Program-made: the position numbers and the translations under genes | Part shown: positions 18,370 to 27,329 of the stretch, piece after piece | Position numbering within the stretch: the stretch's first letter is position 1 | Layout: every line of letters starts with the position of its first letter | Notes under the pieces: generated by a model | The model's database searches: none | Told to the model about the DNA's origin: nothing | The model's input: only the letters and a program-made list of their open reading frames with translations | DNA from: Rufibacter glacialis | Lineage (GTDB): Bacteria; Bacteroidota; Bacteroidia; Cytophagales; Hymenobacteraceae | DNA length: 64,000 nt | Direction of reading: 5' to 3' | NCBI RefSeq assembly: GCF_008271745.1 | Contig: NZ_VKKZ01000021.1 | Coordinates: forward strand, 372,001-436,000

Positions 18370-19470
18370 TTAATAGGTTTGCTTGATTTTAGCCATGTCA
18401 TCAATACGCTTCTGCGCTAATTGGGTGGCGGCTTTCTGCGTGTGGGTGTTGTCGGCCTCTGCTTTGGCGAAGATGTTCAACGTGGTGTTGTAGATCTGCT
18501 CGGTCTGCTGCATGGCCCACTCGCGGTTCAGCTTCTTCACTTCTGAGTACACGTTGATGATACCGCCGGCATTGATGAGGAAGTCTGGGGCGTAAATGAT
18601 TCCCTGTTCCACCAGGGCGGGGCCGTGGATTTCCTCGTTCTTGAGCTGGTTGTTGGCGCAACCGGCAATCACCTGGCACTTCAAGCGGCTAAGGGTATCA
18701 TCATTGATGGTGGCTCCCATGGCGCACGGGGAATAGATGTCCACATCCAGGTCATAGATCTCGTCTAAGCCTACCACGGTGGCGCCGGTATTGGCAGAAA
18801 TACGCTTTAAACGCTCCTGGTCAATATCCGTGATGAACAACTGGGCATTTTCTTTGGTGAGGTAGTCAATGAGGTAACCGCCTACGTGACCAGCGCCTTG
18901 CACAGAGATTTTCTTGCCGGCCAGGCTGTCATTCCCCCACGCTTTTTTAGCAGCGGCTTTCATGCCCATGTACGTGCCATACGCCGTTACCGGTGATGGG
19001 TCACCGCTGCCGCCCTGCGACTCTGGCAGACCGGCTACGTGTTTGGTTTCCATGCCAATGTAGGCCATGTCCTGGGTGGTCATGCCCATGTCCTCGGCGG
19101 TGATGTACTTGCCGTTCAGGTTATTCACGAACCGCCCGAACTTGCGCATCATGGCCTCGGTCTTGTCTTTCTTGGAATCGCCTATGATCACGGCCTTTCC
19201 GCCGCCCAGGTTCAGGCCTGAGATGGCAGATTTGAAGGTCATACCGCGTGAAAGACGCAGCACATCGCGCAGCGCTTCGGCCTCACTTGCGTATGTCCAC
19301 ATACGGGTACCGCCCAGAGCCGGGCCCAAAACGGTGTTGTGCACGCCAATGATCGCTTTCAGGCCGGTTTCCTGGTCGTGGCAGAAAACAACCTGCTCGT
19401 GCTGATATTCGCTTATTTGGCTGAAAACAGAAGACTCCTGCTCTGTAAGTAGTTCTTTAACTTCCATCAT
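18370..19470 (-). CDS. Leucine (Leu/Glu/Phe/Val-type) dehydrogenase
   Basis: 366 residues, typical for octameric leucine dehydrogenases. The N-terminal domain shows LGPALGGTRMWTYASEAEAL and the catalytic-lysine motif GLNLGGGKAVIIGD near residue 90; the NAD-binding domain has VQGAGHVGGYL near 200 followed by the acidic strand end FITDIDQERL. It deaminates branched-chain amino acids to keto acids in the cytoplasm; such keto acids feed iso-branched fatty acids, abundant in this group. Two ATGs (19470, 19467) are possible starts. A good Bacteroidota promoter lies at 19539-19568. Confidence 0.92.
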   Translation of the reverse strand: MMEVKELLTEQESSVFSQISEYQHEQVVFCHDQETGLKAIIGVHNTVLGPALGGTRMWTYASEAEALRDVLRLSRGMTFKSAISGLNLGGGKAVIIGDSKKDKTEAMMRKFGRFVNNLNGKYITAEDMGMTTQDMAYIGMETKHVAGLPESQGGSGDPSPVTAYGTYMGMKAAAKKAWGNDSLAGKKISVQGAGHVGGYLIDYLTKENAQLFITDIDQERLKRISANTGATVVGLDEIYDLDVDIYSPCAMGATINDDTLSRLKCQVIAGCANNQLKNEEIHGPALVEQGIIYAPDFLINAGGIINVYSEVKKLNREWAMQQTEQIYNTTLNIFAKAEADNTHTQKAATQLAQKRIDDMAKIKQTY

Positions 19471-19538
19471 GATTTGTTTACCTTGAATACCAACTGGGCT
19501 TTGTTAGATATTGGGGAAGCTTATTGGTAATTTTGATG

Positions 19539-19568
19539 CAAAATTAGATTTATATTTTTGAAGACCAA
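19539..19568 (-). promoter_or_regulatory. Bacteroidota-type promoter for leucine dehydrogenase
   Basis: On the minus strand TTG (19568-19566), 19 bases, then TAATTTTG (19546-19539) fits the TTG-N19-TAnnTTTG consensus of the primary sigma factor in Bacteroidota. The transcript would start near 19532, about 60 bases before the ATG. A plus-strand TATTTTTG (19553-19560) may serve the divergent ABC exporter. Confidence 0.6.
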
Positions 19569-19614
19569 GGAAATCCTAACAAGTGTTAGTACGTATTTTC
19601 TTTAAACGCAGCCC

Positions 19615-21402
19615 GTGAAATCACTTAAATATTTAAATAAATATCTGCTCAAATATAAATTCCGCTTTTTCTGGGGAATTGTGTTTGTGATCGTCTCCAA
19701 CATCTTCGCCATTATCCCCGCCCAGGTGGTGCGCCACGCCTTTGACCTGGTGCGCGAGGGCATCACCATGTACCAACTGCACGAGGGGTTTTCCCAGCAG
19801 GAGCGCGTGTATGACTCCTTCGCCCGCAGCACCTTGTTCTATGGCGGCGTGATCGTGCTCATGGCCCTGCTGCGCGGCATTTTCCTGTTCTTCATGCGCC
19901 AGACCATCATTGTCATGAGCCGCCTCATTGAGAACGACCTCAAGAACGAGATCTACGCCCACTACCAGACCCTGCCCCTCTCCTTCTACCGCCGCAACAA
20001 CACCGGTGACCTCATGGCCCGCATCTCTGAGGATGTGAGCCGCGTGCGCATGTACCTGGGCCCGGCCATCATGTACGGGGTCAACTTGCTGGTGCTCTTC
20101 CTGATGGTGATCCCGTACATGCTCTCAGTGAACGTGGAACTGACCCTCTACACGCTCATGCCGCTGCCCATTCTCTCAGTGAGCATTTACTACGTGAACA
20201 ACATCATTGAGCGCAAGAGTGACGAGATCCAGAAAAGCCTGAGCGGCATTACCACGTTTGTGCAGGAGGCGTTCTCGGGTATCAGGGTACTCAAGTCCTT
20301 TGTGCGGGAGCAGGACTCACATGCCAACTTCACCACCGCCTCTGACACCTACCGCAACAAGTCACTGGAGCTGAACTTCGTGAATTCGCTCTTTTTCCCG
20401 CTTATCCTGTTCCTGATTGGCCTGAGTACCATCATCACGGTGTGGTACGGCGGCAAGGAAGTGATCAACGGCAGCATCACGCCCGGGGTCATTGCCGAGT
20501 TCCTGATCTACGTGAACATGCTCACCTGGCCGGTGACGGCCCTGGGCTGGACTACCTCCCTGGTACAGCGGGCGGCGGCCTCGCAGCAGCGGATCAACGA
20601 GTTCCTGAACACCAAAACCGACATCGTCTCCCGGAAGAACCTGGAGAAAGAGATCAAGGGCGCCATTGTCTTTGACGAGGTGGATTTTGTGTACCCAGAC
20701 ACGGGCATCCACTCCCTCAAGAAGCTGTCTTTCCAGATCAACCCCGGTGACACACTGGCTGTGATCGGTAACACCGGCTCGGGTAAAAGCACCATTGCGG
20801 CCCTCATCTGCCGTTTGTATGACGCCACCGGCGGCCGAATCCTTATTGATGGGGTAGACATCAGAGACTACAGCCTCACCAGCCTGCGCAGCCAGATCGG
20901 GTACGTACCGCAAGACGTGTTCCTGTTCTCAGACTCTATCCGGAACAACATTGGGTTTGGGGTAGACTCCCTGCCTGAGGAGAAGATGTTGCAGGCTGCC
21001 AAAGACGCCGATGTCTATGAGAACATCATGCGGTTCCCGCAGCAGTTTGACACGGTGTTGGGCGAACGGGGCATCACCCTCTCCGGCGGGCAGAAGCAGC
21101 GCGTGTCCATTGCCCGCGCTCTGGCCCGGGAGCCTAAGATCCTGATCCTGGATGATTCTCTTTCGGCGGTAGACACCAAGACGGAGAACGCCATTCTCAA
21201 CAGCCTGCAGCGCGTGATGGCCAACCGCACCTCCATCATCATCTCGCACCGCGTGAGCTCGGTGAAACTGGCCAACCGCATTCTGGTGCTGGACGACGGC
21301 GTGGTGGTGCAGCACGGGAGCCATGAAGAGCTCATGCTGGAGACCGATGGACTGTACCGTGCCCTCTATGAGCGTCAATTGCAGACCGAGGACATTGATT
21401 AG
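19615..21402 (+). CDS. ABC exporter half-transporter, MdlA/TM287-like
   Basis: 595 residues from a GTG start at 19615, the only start matching the family N-terminus. Six membrane helices (to about residue 310) are followed by an ATPase domain: Walker A GNTGSGKST near 382, the normal signature LSGGQKQRVSIARAL, and Walker B ILILDDSLSAVD, where the catalytic Glu is Asp. That pairing (normal signature, Asp after Walker B) is the mark of MdlA/TM287, the subunit of heterodimeric exporters whose own site is degenerate. The expected partner type is encoded at 49619-51385. Substrate unknown. Confidence 0.92.
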   Translation: MKSLKYLNKYLLKYKFRFFWGIVFVIVSNIFAIIPAQVVRHAFDLVREGITMYQLHEGFSQQERVYDSFARSTLFYGGVIVLMALLRGIFLFFMRQTIIVMSRLIENDLKNEIYAHYQTLPLSFYRRNNTGDLMARISEDVSRVRMYLGPAIMYGVNLLVLFLMVIPYMLSVNVELTLYTLMPLPILSVSIYYVNNIIERKSDEIQKSLSGITTFVQEAFSGIRVLKSFVREQDSHANFTTASDTYRNKSLELNFVNSLFFPLILFLIGLSTIITVWYGGKEVINGSITPGVIAEFLIYVNMLTWPVTALGWTTSLVQRAAASQQRINEFLNTKTDIVSRKNLEKEIKGAIVFDEVDFVYPDTGIHSLKKLSFQINPGDTLAVIGNTGSGKSTIAALICRLYDATGGRILIDGVDIRDYSLTSLRSQIGYVPQDVFLFSDSIRNNIGFGVDSLPEEKMLQAAKDADVYENIMRFPQQFDTVLGERGITLSGGQKQRVSIARALAREPKILILDDSLSAVDTKTENAILNSLQRVMANRTSIIISHRVSSVKLANRILVLDDGVVVQHGSHEELMLETDGLYRALYERQLQTEDID

Positions 21403-21410
21403 CCCTGTTT

Positions 21411-21444
21411 AGGGCCTGTTTTTAGAAATACGGGCCCTTAACAG
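21411..21444. repeat. Dispersed ~36-bp palindrome, copy
   Basis: AGGGCCTGTTTTTAGAAATA then CGGGCCCTTAACAG, with CTGTTT just before, forms long outer arms CTGTTnAGGGC/GCCCTnAACAG. It starts nine bases after the ABC exporter stop. A second copy with the same outer arm (22091-22123) follows the next gene, so that gene is bracketed. Confidence 0.65.
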
Positions 21445-21521
21445 ATAGGCTTTCATTCACCAGTTGGGCAACAATACCTACGTGGTTTTAGAGTAACTTG
21501 AGGCGTCAACTTCCTCTGGAC

Positions 21522-22076
21522 ATGATCAAAAGAGCCACCTCAAGCCTCCTCCTGCTGGTATTCAGCCTGCTCCCGCTGTTACCCTCACAAGCACAAAACC
21601 ACTTACAAGCACAGACCCAAAAGGAAAACATCCAAGATCTTATAAACCAGTTGGTGACTGCCCTCACTGACCAGGGAGCGGTGGGTATCTATAATACTGT
21701 GTACCGGGTAGGTTATATAGAGGTGGACCAATGCCTGCTTACCTACCAGGTCACGGAAAATCTAAGACGCACGCACGTGGTCTCGTCCAAAATATACAAA
21801 GTAAACCTAGCCGGGCTCACAGTTGATGTACAGGCCGAACGTTCGCTTTCTCTTTCAAATGATCTCTATCCAGCTACCGTGACTGTCATGCGGCAAGCTG
21901 CGCCGTATCAAATCCAAAAACTTAGTTTAAGTGATTTTCAGGTAGGAGTAACCGACCCGGGGTATCAGGAATTAAACCATACCTTTGAATCCACTTCGGC
22001 GTTTTTCCCTCTTAATAAAAACACCAGCCAGATCAGGGACTTACTCTTGCGGCTATCATCTGCTTGCCAACAGTAG
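21522..22076 (+). CDS. Hypothetical secreted protein
   Basis: 184 residues from ATG 21522 (a TTG at 21498 is also open). A clear signal peptide (SSLLLLVFSLLPLLPSQAQ, cleavage near 25) means export across the inner membrane. The mature part is a mixed alpha/beta protein of about 160 residues with no motif I know; two Cys (near the middle and at SSACQQ) could form a disulfide. Dispersed palindromes flank it on both sides. Function unknown. Confidence 0.7.
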   Translation: MIKRATSSLLLLVFSLLPLLPSQAQNHLQAQTQKENIQDLINQLVTALTDQGAVGIYNTVYRVGYIEVDQCLLTYQVTENLRRTHVVSSKIYKVNLAGLTVDVQAERSLSLSNDLYPATVTVMRQAAPYQIQKLSLSDFQVGVTDPGYQELNHTFESTSAFFPLNKNTSQIRDLLLRLSSACQQ

Positions 22077-22090
22077 CAGAGCGGCATTTC

Positions 22091-22123
22091 TGGCCTGTTT
22101 TTAGAAAACCAGACCCTTAACAG
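22091..22123. repeat. Dispersed ~36-bp palindrome, copy
   Basis: TGGCCTGTTTTTAGAAAACC then AGACCCTTAACAG. Inner arms GTTTT/AAAAC are intact. It lies 14 bases after the secreted-protein gene. Confidence 0.6.
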
Positions 22124-22215
22124 AAGAAACCGGCACAAATTCTTTAGAAGAAACGGCGCCCCTCTTTCGCACCATTTGTTTTTTTGTTTACTTTGCAGCA
22201 GATACTAGTAACCAT

Positions 22216-22289
22216 CGGGATGTAGCGTAGCCTGGTATCGCGCCAGCATGGGGTGCTGGAGGTCGCAGGTTCGAATCCTGCCATTCCGA
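22216..22289 (+). tRNA. tRNA-Pro (anticodon GGG)
   Basis: Cloverleaf read directly: acceptor CGGGATG pairs with CATTCCG (one G-T pair), D-arm GCGTAGCCTGGTATCGC, anticodon stem CCAGC/GCTGG with loop ATGGGGT giving anticodon GGG, T-arm GCAGGTTCGAATCCTGC. CCA is not encoded. Upstream, TACTTTG (22189-22195) is one base short of the usual -7 box. A hairpin with a T-rich tail follows. Confidence 0.95.
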
Positions 22290-22292
22290 CAA

Positions 22293-22335
22293 AAAGCTCG
22301 TTGTTCTTCAGGAGCAACGGGCTTTCTGCTTTCTC
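22293..22335 (+). terminator. Terminator after tRNA-Pro
   Basis: AAAGCTCGTTG (22293-22303) pairs with CAACGGGCTTT (22315-22325) with one G-T pair and an 11-base loop, then a T-rich tail. Confidence 0.75.
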
Positions 22336-22348
22336 ACCGGCGCGTTCC

Positions 22349-22381
22349 TAGGCTGTTTTTAGGGAAACAGGGCTAAAACTG
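22349..22381. repeat. Dispersed ~36-bp palindrome, copy
   Basis: TAGGCTGTTTTTAGGGAAAC then AGGGCTAAAACTG, just after the tRNA terminator and before the 3' end of the DUF2490 gene. Confidence 0.6.
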
Positions 22382-22402
22382 ATCTTCTCTCAATGACTCC
22401 CT

Positions 22403-23086
22403 CTACTCCATCCGCCCAAAGTCATGGCGCAGCACGAACATGGTAAAGTGGACGTGGTTGCCACCGCGGCCCACTAGCTGAGACATCCACATCCCTTCCA
22501 GAGTAAAGTGCTTGTTGAATGTGTAGCCCAGGCCGCCATAGACCCGGTTAGAGTCAAAAGGCTGGTCCCGGATAATCACCCGCACCTCATTCCGGAGGAT
22601 GCCGTACCAGGGGCGCTCCTCCTGCTCTTTAGGGCCCAGCGGGATGCGGAGCGCCAGCTGGTACCGGAGCCGGGTATGGTAGCCTTGCCGGAGCCAGCGC
22701 TCCTCTACCTGGTAGCGGTGCGAGATGCCCACGCCGCCCACGCTCCCCCGCAGGGTGAGGTTCTGGTAGAGGCGGTTTTCATGGGTAAGCTCTGTTTCTT
22801 CTTCGGTAACGTAGTTGCGGTTGAAGAGGTGGGCGTATCCTGCCCCCAGCGAGATGGGGACATCCTTGAAGGCATGTTGCACCTCTCCCCCTACATAGCC
22901 CACCCGCGGGTCTTTGAAGAGCTGGTAGCTGCGGTATTGCAGGTGTGCGGTCACCGCCCACTGCGGATTGATCCAGTAAGAGCCGGAGTATTGCCACCAG
23001 TGGTTGAGTCTATTGGATTGACCAAGACTCTGCAAGGCCATCAGGAACCCACTTAGCACAAAGAACAGAAATGGCAGTGCTCTCAT
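22403..23086 (-). CDS. DUF2490 domain outer-membrane protein
   Basis: 227 residues. Signal peptide ALPFLFFVLSGFLMALQSLG, then a beta-strand-rich protein with alternating aromatic residues (WWQYSGSYWINPQWAV, LQYRSYQLF, LSLGAGYAHLF-like strands) ending in FVLRHDFGRME, where a C-terminal Phe-rich strand fits a beta-barrel. DUF2490 proteins are predicted outer-membrane barrels of unknown role, common in Bacteroidota. Transcribed alone on the minus strand. Confidence 0.85.
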   Translation of the reverse strand: MRALPFLFFVLSGFLMALQSLGQSNRLNHWWQYSGSYWINPQWAVTAHLQYRSYQLFKDPRVGYVGGEVQHAFKDVPISLGAGYAHLFNRNYVTEEETELTHENRLYQNLTLRGSVGGVGISHRYQVEERWLRQGYHTRLRYQLALRIPLGPKEQEERPWYGILRNEVRVIIRDQPFDSNRVYGGLGYTFNKHFTLEGMWMSQLVGRGGNHVHFTMFVLRHDFGRME

Positions 23087-23154
23087 CTTTTCTTTCTTCC
23101 TCCTCCGGTAGCGTTTACTTTAGAAACTCATAAGACAGTATCTTCTTTACGGAA

Positions 23155-23180
23155 GAAGCCTTGCGGTAAGGCAAGGCTTC
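23155..23180. terminator. Hairpin between DUF2490 and DUF3857 genes
   Basis: GAAGCCTTGC (23155-23164) and GCAAGGCTTC (23171-23180) form a perfect 10-bp stem with a six-base loop. It lies about 86 bases past the end of the minus-strand DUF3857 gene. No strong T-run follows on either strand, so a terminator role is only likely. Confidence 0.4.
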
Positions 23181-23266
23181 CTATATAAAAAGCTGATTCT
23201 TGAGAAGGTCTGGGAATGGAAAATCATTTCCCCTTCTCTTGCTGCCAAACCACCCCAAAAGGCGAG

Positions 23267-25288
23267 CTAGCTCTTTTTCTTCAGGACTATCTTTTCAGCG
23301 TGCTTGGCCACCATACGGCTGTAGAACTCACGCAGGCTAGCGTACTCACTAGGCTCGAAAAAGGTTTTGCTGATGTTGAGTTTGCTGATGACTTGCAATT
23401 GCCCGTTCACCATTTGCGCCACGTAAGTGAATTTGGCGGCATTGCCCGGCAAGGTGATACTGGCCGATTGCGGCATCTCCTCCAGGGCATAGCCTTGGGG
23501 CAGGTCATAGGTAAAAACGTAGGTCTCGTCTACCGGCGTGGAGAAGTCAATGGGAAACTGGCGTTCCGTGAGTTTGAAGGGGTTTTCTCCCTGGCCGTGC
23601 GTGAGCATGGGTGCGAGGTACAGGAGGTCAGCGGCCGCCCCGTCTCCGGTCCGGTTCAGCTCATATTCCTTCTTCAGGGACTCTTGCAGATTGTCCAGGT
23701 TATGGATTTTCACCCCCTGGCGTACCCAATCTGGCCCGGCGTTCACAAAGTCTTTGATATAGGTTTCCTGCCCCTTGGCCCTGATGGCGGAACGGGTGCG
23801 CAGAGCCGGCACGCCCAGGAAGTTCTCCGTCAGGGTGCCGGTCACCTCACCGGTGGGCTGTAGTTTGAGCCGCCCAGACACCATCTGCATGTTCTTCTCT
23901 ACGCCTGTGAGGGGTAGCCATTTTCCGGCGGGGGCCTGCACTACCCACCCTTTGCCGTTCAGGCAGCGCAAGGGCAGCATCCCGAAGGGCAGGTCTTTTT
24001 CGGTGGCATCTAACAGGTAGTTCTTGCCGCCCACTGAGGCACAGGCAATCACATAGTCAAACTTGCTGATCATGGGCGAGTTCTCCAGCGGCCGGCCGTT
24101 GTCGCGGGTACTCACCAGCATAGGATTGGCTTCTACGCCGGCCTCGCGCAGGAGAGCGGTGAGCAGGAGGTTCACCTCTGAGGAAGAGCCCTGGCGGTTG
24201 TCAAAGGCTTTGCGCAGGTTGTCGGTGTAGATGCGGTGCTTGCCGTCCCAGCGCATGTTGTTTTTCACGTACTCTACCACAGCCTTCATTTTGGCCAGCG
24301 AGTCGGTTTTGCCGGCCACTGCCTCGGCTACTATCTTCTTCAGGAACGCGGGGTTGGCCAGCTGCCCCCCGAATTCTTCTTCCTTCAGGAGTTCTTTGGT
24401 GAAGCTCTCCCAGTCTCCGCTGGTGAACCTGGGCGCCTGGTCTGGGTACTGGATCTTGGAAAGCTCAAACTCCAGCTTAGAGACATAGTCTTTGGCGTTG
24501 GACAGGTACGGCTCAGGGGTGAAGGCCGGCACATCTTTCATGGCCCACTGGTACTGCACCACCGACATGGAGAGCGAGCCTCTTTGGTCAATCTTGGTGA
24601 TGCCTACATCATCTTGCCAGGTGACGGCCACCGTTTTTCGCTCAATTTTGGCATCTTTGATGTGAAACGGGTGCACCCCGTACTTGACCTGGCTGTACTC
24701 AAAGAAGGGCACCATGCCTACCCGGTACTCGCTCCACTTCACCGGAATGGTCTGCTGGAATTCCCACTCGCGCAGCAACTTGATGAAATCTGATTTGATG
24801 GTATAGGTCAGTTCTATGACCGAGCCTACTTTCACCCCGGGCATGGTCAGTTTCTTGAGGTACCAGTTGGCATTCTGCTTTTCGTCAAAGATGGCTTTTT
24901 CATCCAGTTTCATCTTCACCATTTGTCCGTTCTCCCAGTTGTAGGTGAAGCCTTTCACGTTGAGCACCTCTTCTTTTTTGCCATCGGCCTGGCGGTAGTA
25001 GGGCACCAGGAAATCAGCTTGGTCAAGGCCGTTCTTTTTCAGAATCTTGATTCTGACGATGCGCCTGAACTGCACCTGGGTGCCCTTGGTGAACAGGAAC
25101 GAAGACTCGCCCAGGTCATAGAGCACCACGGCGGCGGCACTGGTATCCGGGGCGTAGGTGGTCATCTTCAGTTCCTCTGGCGTAGGCTGGCCCAGCTTGA
25201 AAGGATCATCTGCGTAACTGGGTGTGGCCATGCCTACCACCAGCCAAAGCAGGGCTAGCCAAGGCGTTAAAAGCTTTTTGGTTTTCAT
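23267..25288 (-). CDS. DUF3857/transglutaminase-like secreted protein, catalytic Cys replaced by Ser
   Basis: 673 residues from ATG 25288 with a signal peptide (WLALLWLVVGMATPSYA). Order: DUF3857 (about 40-240), a transglutaminase-like core (about 330-450) and a DUF3858-like beta tail. Where transglutaminases have G-D-C it reads G-S-S (Ser369), so it is probably not a working enzyme. It is a close paralogue of 27330-29330 (shared APDTSAAAVVL, IKILKK, VLSTRDNGR-like text). A terminator-like hairpin (25325-25362) separates it from the next gene upstream. Exported; function unknown. Confidence 0.85.
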   Translation of the reverse strand: MKTKKLLTPWLALLWLVVGMATPSYADDPFKLGQPTPEELKMTTYAPDTSAAAVVLYDLGESSFLFTKGTQVQFRRIVRIKILKKNGLDQADFLVPYYRQADGKKEEVLNVKGFTYNWENGQMVKMKLDEKAIFDEKQNANWYLKKLTMPGVKVGSVIELTYTIKSDFIKLLREWEFQQTIPVKWSEYRVGMVPFFEYSQVKYGVHPFHIKDAKIERKTVAVTWQDDVGITKIDQRGSLSMSVVQYQWAMKDVPAFTPEPYLSNAKDYVSKLEFELSKIQYPDQAPRFTSGDWESFTKELLKEEEFGGQLANPAFLKKIVAEAVAGKTDSLAKMKAVVEYVKNNMRWDGKHRIYTDNLRKAFDNRQGSSSEVNLLLTALLREAGVEANPMLVSTRDNGRPLENSPMISKFDYVIACASVGGKNYLLDATEKDLPFGMLPLRCLNGKGWVVQAPAGKWLPLTGVEKNMQMVSGRLKLQPTGEVTGTLTENFLGVPALRTRSAIRAKGQETYIKDFVNAGPDWVRQGVKIHNLDNLQESLKKEYELNRTGDGAAADLLYLAPMLTHGQGENPFKLTERQFPIDFSTPVDETYVFTYDLPQGYALEEMPQSASITLPGNAAKFTYVAQMVNGQLQVISKLNISKTFFEPSEYASLREFYSRMVAKHAEKIVLKKKS

Positions 25289-25324
25289 ATAAACTCTGGA
25301 AAACAGACTGGAAATAGAAAATAA

Positions 25325-25362
25325 GGAAAGAACCCGCCCGCAAGGGTGTTGCGGACGGGCTC
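25325..25362 (-). terminator. Terminator of the middle DUF3857 gene
   Basis: On the minus strand AGAGCCCGTCCGCAA and TTGCGGGCGGGTTCT form a strong stem with two wobble pairs and a five-base loop, then a T/C-rich tail (TTTCCTTATTTTC). It separates 25386-27299 from 23267-25288. Confidence 0.75.
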
Positions 25363-25385
25363 TTGTGCGCAATAGTCTCTTTTGG

Positions 25386-27299
25386 TTAAGTGGTCTCGGC
25401 GGCCAATACGACCTGCTGCTGGTCTGCCCGCGACACCTGCTTCAGGAAATTGACCAGTTCCATGTATTTCTCAGCGGAGTGCCTGCTTTTGTGCATGGTC
25501 AGTTGGCGCACATAGATCAGTTTGGTGCCCTGGATCTGCACCTGGGCCTGGTACTCGCCAAAGGCTGAGGCGATCTTGACGGGCTTGGGCATGTTCTCCG
25601 CTTTGTACCCGGCCGGAAGCTCGTACTCCACGCTGTCTACGTCATGGAAAGACATGGGCCAGATGACATCCTGCTTGCGGTTGGCGCTCACGGCGGGCAC
25701 GCTAGTCCAGCGGTTCATGAGGTTGGGCGTGATGAACAGGCGCTTCCCACTCACAGAGGCCAGCTTGGGCAGCACGAGCTGCAGCTTCTCTTTGACCTGC
25801 GGCTCGTCTTTCACTTTCTCCAGCTGGTAGTTTTTGATCTCAAAGGCCGGGATCTGCGTGTTCCGGTAGAGCCATTTGAGCTGTTCGTCTGGCTTATAGC
25901 TTTGGATGATGTGGCTGCGACCCTCATGCTGGATGCCGGTGAAACGGGTAAACACCTCACCAGTAGCCGCACCCTGGGCATTGAGCTTCACCTGCACAGC
26001 CCGTTTCTGGGTATTGTCTAAGGCCGTGAACCGCGGAGTGGCCACCAGTTTCCCACCTTCCGGAGTCACAAGTAAGGAATAGCGATCTCCTGTATTTGAA
26101 CCGGTGTAGCCCGCATCATCGGTTTGGCTCGTGCATTCCAGCCAGACAGTGTCTTTGGCCATAGGCACGCACAACACCACGTGGTTGAACTGCCGGCTGG
26201 GAAAGTCTTTCATAACCGGCCGGTTGTCTGCCCCCCCATAGATGATGGCGTAATGACTGGGGATTCCGGCTACGTCCAGAAGGGCTTTGGTGTAGTTGCT
26301 TAAGGCTTTGCAGTCGCCGTAGCCTTTGCTGTCTACCATGGTGGCCTCAAATGGCTGCCACCCGCCAATTCCTAACTGAATAGACACGTACCGTGTCTTG
26401 TTCTGCATGAACTGGTACACCGCCTTGATTTTCTCCTTTGGGTTGGCGATGTCTTTGGTGAGGGCCAGGATCTGCTGTTTGGTCTGCTCAGGCAACTGGT
26501 CACGGCCCTGGTTGAGCTTGTTGTGAAACTCGCCCAAGGTTTGCCAGGATTGCATGGTACCGGCGTAGCCTTCCACCTCAAAAGCAGTGGGCGCGGTTTT
26601 CACGGCCGGCACCATGTCTATCAGATCAGGTCCGTATGGTTCTTCCTCTACCGGAGCCAGCGCCTTCACCTGCCACCGGTACACCTTCTGGTTGCCTTCC
26701 TGGGCTACCTTGCCCGGCTCAGGCAGATGCGCTTCTTTGTAGCGCAGTTCCAGCCCCGCAGGCATGTTCACCTGGAAAGACGCCTGTTCCACCGCTACTT
26801 TCTCCGCTGAGATTGGGTACCAGAACGGGTAGAACAGCATGTTGCTGGTAGTGGTCTGGTATTCATATTCCACCGTGTAAGGGTAAGCGACATGGGCCAG
26901 GACGGCCACCTTTACCCGGTTGTCGCCAAAGAGGGTGCCTTCGCCGTTGTCACTGTAGTCTTTGATGTCTGAGGCTTTCAGCGTGCCCGCTTTTTTGCCC
27001 ATGGCGTCATAGACGGTGCCTTTGATAAAGTCTACCTTCTCCAGTTTGTCATAGCGCACCACCAGGCGTGCGTGCTTTTTCCCGTCTTCGTTGAGCACGG
27101 TCACCACGGCCCTTATCTTTTGGCTAGCCGACTTGGCAGAATGAACCGTGAACGTGGTTTCCTCGGTGCGGATCACGGCATCAGCCCCTTTGGAGAGAGC
27201 AGGGTTGATGGTGAAGGCCGCATACGTGGGTGTGTCTCCGGCCCAGGCGGCAGCGCCCGCCAGGAGCGAGAGCAGGAGCGCGATCAGTCGTTTTTGCAT
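25386..27299 (-). CDS. DUF3857/transglutaminase domain protein with intact active site
   Basis: 637 residues with signal peptide MQKRLIALLLSLLAGAAAWA. DUF3857 spans about 40-220; the transglutaminase-like core about 280-400 keeps Cys330 (DSKGYGDCKALSNY), His373 (RQFNHVVLC) and an acidic residue Glu388 (VWLECTSQ) where Asp is usual. A beta-rich DUF3858-type tail ends the protein. Periplasmic location is expected. Such proteins may act as peptidases or cross-linking enzymes in the envelope, but no substrate is known. It is the middle of three tandem minus-strand genes and the only one with a catalytic Cys. Confidence 0.87.
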   Translation of the reverse strand: MQKRLIALLLSLLAGAAAWAGDTPTYAAFTINPALSKGADAVIRTEETTFTVHSAKSASQKIRAVVTVLNEDGKKHARLVVRYDKLEKVDFIKGTVYDAMGKKAGTLKASDIKDYSDNGEGTLFGDNRVKVAVLAHVAYPYTVEYEYQTTTSNMLFYPFWYPISAEKVAVEQASFQVNMPAGLELRYKEAHLPEPGKVAQEGNQKVYRWQVKALAPVEEEPYGPDLIDMVPAVKTAPTAFEVEGYAGTMQSWQTLGEFHNKLNQGRDQLPEQTKQQILALTKDIANPKEKIKAVYQFMQNKTRYVSIQLGIGGWQPFEATMVDSKGYGDCKALSNYTKALLDVAGIPSHYAIIYGGADNRPVMKDFPSRQFNHVVLCVPMAKDTVWLECTSQTDDAGYTGSNTGDRYSLLVTPEGGKLVATPRFTALDNTQKRAVQVKLNAQGAATGEVFTRFTGIQHEGRSHIIQSYKPDEQLKWLYRNTQIPAFEIKNYQLEKVKDEPQVKEKLQLVLPKLASVSGKRLFITPNLMNRWTSVPAVSANRKQDVIWPMSFHDVDSVEYELPAGYKAENMPKPVKIASAFGEYQAQVQIQGTKLIYVRQLTMHKSRHSAEKYMELVNFLKQVSRADQQQVVLAAETT

Positions 27300-27329
27300 G
27301 GTTTTGTGAGAATTAGGCCTGAAACCTGA